From Amycolatopsis lurida (GTDB lineage: Bacteria; Actinomycetota; Actinomycetes; Mycobacteriales; Pseudonocardiaceae), in the NCBI RefSeq assembly GCF_900105055.1, contig NZ_FNTA01000004.1, positions 1,240,001-1,304,000 of the forward strand: DNA of 64,000 bases, in the 5' to 3' direction. The notes beneath the pieces were generated by a model, which saw nothing but the letters and a program-made list of their open reading frames with translations, was not told the origin of the DNA and did no database searches. A program made the position numbers and the translations under genes. Of the stretch, positions 61,983-64,000 are shown piece by piece; position 1 is the stretch's first letter, and the number at the start of each line of letters is the position of its first letter.

Positions 61983-62738
61983 CTACCGGCGCACGGTGGC
62001 CAGCACGGTGCCGTCCCGCTTGAGCACCTCGAAGCGTTCGATGTCGGCCTTCTGCAACGCCGTCGAACCGGTGATGACGAGCGGAGCCGGGGAACCGGGC
62101 ACGCCGTACCCCTTGGCCGGCACGCTCCAGTTGTTGACGACGTAGGCCTCCCCACCGTGGGAGTAGGCGAAAAGCTGGCAGGTCATCGGGCCGACGAGGC
62201 CGCGCAGTTCGAGTTCGACGGCGCTGCCCCACTCCTTCTCCTGCACCGTGACCTCGGCGGCGACCGCGTTGCCCGCCTCGGACCAGCCGAACGGCGCGGC
62301 GCCGCCGTCCGGGCCCGCCTCGCGTCCCCGCGACGACGACGGAGGCGGCACCACCGACGTGACGACGGTGGGCGCGGCCTGCGTCACGATCGGTTCACGG
62401 TCGGTGAGCGAAAGGACGGTGACCGGACCGCCGACGACGAGCACGAGTACGGCGGCGGCCATCGCGAGCCGGATGATCTTGCGGCGACGGCCCGCCTTGG
62501 CCGCGTCGGCGAGCAGCATCCGCAGCACCCGCGGGCCCGGCCCCTTGACGGGCGGATCCGGCCAGCTCTTCTTGACCATGTCGAGAATGTCGGGCAGGTG
62601 GTACATCTCCACCAGTTCGACCTGACACTCGGGACACTCCAGCAGATGCGCTTCGAACCTGGCGTGATCCTCTTCGCCGAGGACGCCGAGCACGTAGGCG
62701 GCGATGTCCGTGTGGACGGTTCCGGACACCTCGCTCAC
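61983..62738 (-). CDS. Zinc-type anti-sigma factor, RslA-like
   Basis: A 251-residue membrane anti-sigma factor. The N-terminal zinc-binding anti-sigma motif H-x3-C-x2-C is in AHLLECPECQVEL (about residues 31-43); one transmembrane helix follows (RLAMAAAVLVLVVGGPVTVL, about 90-109), then an extracellular domain of about 140 residues that probably senses the signal. The length agrees with M. tuberculosis RslA (about 250 residues), which holds SigL. ATG overlaps the sigma-factor stop (ATGA), so the two are co-produced. Release on oxidation of the Cys pair is inferred. Confidence 0.86.
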   Translation of the reverse strand: MSEVSGTVHTDIAAYVLGVLGEEDHARFEAHLLECPECQVELVEMYHLPDILDMVKKSWPDPPVKGPGPRVLRMLLADAAKAGRRRKIIRLAMAAAVLVLVVGGPVTVLSLTDREPIVTQAAPTVVTSVVPPPSSSRGREAGPDGGAAPFGWSEAGNAVAAEVTVQEKEWGSAVELELRGLVGPMTCQLFAYSHGGEAYVVNNWSVPAKGYGVPGSPAPLVITGSTALQKADIERFEVLKRDGTVLATVRR

Positions 62739-63295
62739 CCCCGCTCCTGCAACGCCCTGCGCAACGCGCGCACAGCGTGGTGGATCCGCGATTTCACCGT
62801 ACCCGGCGGCACCCCGAGCGTCGCCGCGACCTCGTTCACGGTGCGGTCACGAAGATAGGTCTGCTGAACGGCCTCGCGTTGTTCCGGGGAAAGATTGCGC
62901 AGGGCCTCGTAAACGATCATGGCCGCGAGCGTCTTCTCCGATTCGTCCGGCACTCCGATCGAATCCGACTCCAGTTCCTCCACCTCTTGAGGGCGGGCGC
63001 TCCGGCTCCGCCAGCCGTCGATGACGATGCGCCTGGCCACGGTGAACAGCCAGGCGCGCAGCATTTCCGGCTGCCGGTCGAGTTTGCCGGCGTTGCGCCA
63101 CGCCTTGATGAGCGTCTCCTGGACCACGTCCTCGGCCCACTGGCGATCGTGGCCGGTCAGCTTCAGCACGAACGCCATCAGGCTGGACCCGAACTCCTGG
63201 TACAACGCCCTGATGAGGTCGTCATGCCCGTTCGACGCGGGTTCATGATCGACGATTGGCTGCAGTATCCGAGAGTGGCGTCCCACGCGGCACAT
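62735..63295 (-). CDS. sigL: ECF sigma factor, SigL-like
   Basis: A 186-residue extracytoplasmic-function sigma factor. Region 2 is visible in DDLIRALYQEFGSSLMAFVLKLTGHDRQWAEDVVQETLIKAWRN and RAWLFTVARRIVIDGWR; region 4 in LSPEQREAVQQTYLRDRTVNEVAATLGVPPGTVKSRIHHAVRALR. The following gene encodes its zinc anti-sigma factor. The promoter motif TGAACC-N16-CGTAT in front of the two flanking genes is the one known for mycobacterial SigL, which supports the identification. The start ATG 63295 has no good ribosome site, so the true start may be downstream. Confidence 0.83.
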   Translation of the reverse strand: MCRVGRHSRILQPIVDHEPASNGHDDLIRALYQEFGSSLMAFVLKLTGHDRQWAEDVVQETLIKAWRNAGKLDRQPEMLRAWLFTVARRIVIDGWRSRSARPQEVEELESDSIGVPDESEKTLAAMIVYEALRNLSPEQREAVQQTYLRDRTVNEVAATLGVPPGTVKSRIHHAVRALRRALQERG

Positions 63296-63370
63296 CTTTG
63301 TGGGCTCAGGGGCGATAAGTCCAGTACCAAAACCGGCTCGGGCCGGTTCTCCGAGCGCGGGAAAGTTTTT

Positions 63371-63398
63371 TGAACCGTTTCCCGCTCGTGACCGTATC
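63371..63398 (+). promoter_or_regulatory. SigL-type ECF promoter of the Y-X4-D lipoprotein gene
   Basis: TGAACC-N16-CGTATC, pointing to the lipoprotein gene 147 bases downstream. GCGGGAAA/TTTCCCGC (63357-63364, 63378-63385) flanks the -35 as an inverted repeat. Confidence 0.66.
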
Positions 63399-63544
63399 CC
63401 CTACCGAAGACCCCCGACCCGGCGCTGTCCCCCGCATCGCCGAATCCACTGTGGATCATGACTGTCCATAGTGGAATTGAACCTGCCTGCACACCATCTC
63501 CCCGCGGTGATGGCGTTCTCCTCTGCCCCGACAGGAGGATTTCC

Positions 63545-64000
63545 GTGAACCCCGTGTCACGCTCGGTCATACCTCTGACCCTCACCCTGGCCGCGGTCGC
63601 GCTGACCTCGGCCTGCACCACCGGTACCGCGGGACCGAACGGCACTCCGGGCACGGCCCCGGCCGCCGGAGCGGCGGAAATCCCGGGAATGCCCGACCCC
63701 TCGGCCGAACCGGCTCCCGGTGTCACGGCGGCGATCCTGTTCGACCTCGGCCCGATCGTCACCGACACCAATGGCTTCACGCTTTATCGCTACGACAAGG
63801 ACACGGTGAATCCGCCCAAGTCGACGTGCACCGAAACCTGTTCGCGGACCTGGATTCCCGCCAAGGCAGGCGGCGATCTCGTGGTCACCGGGATCGATCG
63901 CGCCCTGGTCGGCAGCGTGACCAGGGACGACGGCACCGAGCAGGTCACGCTCGCGGGCTGGCCGCTCTACCGCAACGCCGGCGACGCGATGCCCGGCAAC
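63545..64000 (+). CDS. Lipoprotein with Y-X4-D repeats, cut by the window end
   Basis: A secreted lipoprotein, 152 residues visible and open at the window edge. The signal peptide ends in the lipobox TSAC (Cys24), followed by a Gly/Pro/Ala linker. The mature part has the 'secreted repeat' features of the PF03640-type family: GFTLYRYDKDTVNPPKSTC, that is Y-x4-D followed by CTETCSRTW, and a second motif in GWPLYRNAGDAMPGN. Family members (such as SCO0930 of Streptomyces) are of unknown function, perhaps binding haem or redox partners. GTG 63545 follows AGGAGG. It is preceded by a SigL-type promoter. Confidence 0.85.
   Translation, partial: MNPVSRSVIPLTLTLAAVALTSACTTGTAGPNGTPGTAPAAGAAEIPGMPDPSAEPAPGVTAAILFDLGPIVTDTNGFTLYRYDKDTVNPPKSTCTETCSRTWIPAKAGGDLVVTGIDRALVGSVTRDDGTEQVTLAGWPLYRNAGDAMPGN

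Overview
The window reads as chromosomal DNA of a high-G+C actinomycete. Codon use is strongly GC3-biased, with GTG and even TTG starts, tight ATGA/GTGA overlaps, PPOX and SCO6745-type families, a SigB-type sigma factor and ROK-linked xylFGH genes. Gene content and the style of the intergenic palindromes suggest a Pseudonocardiales member such as Amycolatopsis; this is inference, because no rRNA is present. I found no tRNA, rRNA, insertion sequence, prophage or CRISPR array.

Layout. 1-5.1 kb: end of an APC permease, a small unknown/GNAT/EamA run, a DUF7455 zinc protein, and a frameshifted alpha/beta hydrolase with its own TetR regulator and operator. 5.1-9.8 kb: a sugar ABC operon (binding protein, ATPase, permease) followed by a ROK regulator, the same order as Streptomyces xylFGH-rok7B7. 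10-24 kb: housekeeping and envelope genes (helicase, YihY protein, AcrB-type RND pump, SpoOM, HD protein, PsuG/PsuK, M20 hydrolase, methyltransferase, Dtd). 25-28.3 kb: SigB behind a SigR/SigH-type promoter, then class I fumarase. 28.3-36 kb: two paralogous lipoproteins and a phosphonate uptake and cleavage operon (ABC transporter, phosphonatase-like hydrolase, FAD oxidoreductase) with a GntR regulator. 36.2 kb: a secreted trypsin.

37-58 kb is the main feature: a sterol-catabolic island. Genes recognisable as fadD19, echA19, the DUF35 protein Rv3521, ltp4, ltp3, cyp125, fadA5, two SDRs (Rv3548c/Rv3549c), echA20, ipdA, ipdB and ipdC occur in two blocks that keep M. tuberculosis gene order and divergence. 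KstR-type operators (TNNAACNNGTTNNA) sit in the side-chain promoters and a KstR2-type operator sits before echA20. FadD19/Ltp3/Ltp4 point to C-24-branched (plant) sterol side chains; CYP125/FadA5 to general side-chain oxidation; EchA20/IpdAB/IpdC to rings C and D. The regulators KstR and KstR2, and the chsE/chsH/ltp2 genes, are not in the window.

58-64 kb: small metabolic genes, an Lrp regulator, and a SigL/RslA-like ECF sigma/anti-sigma pair flanked by a DUF1996 secreted protein and a Y-X4-D lipoprotein. Both flanking genes carry the same TGAACC-N16-CGTAT promoter, so they look like a local regulon.

A window-wide theme is long, nearly perfect palindromes, mostly between convergent genes. 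One family (GTGAGTGGTAAG core) has four copies, one with compensatory base changes; a second (GTGAAGGCC core) has two; one is unique. Two further loci carry 21-bp units, direct then inverted. They look like bidirectional terminators or another recurring structural element.
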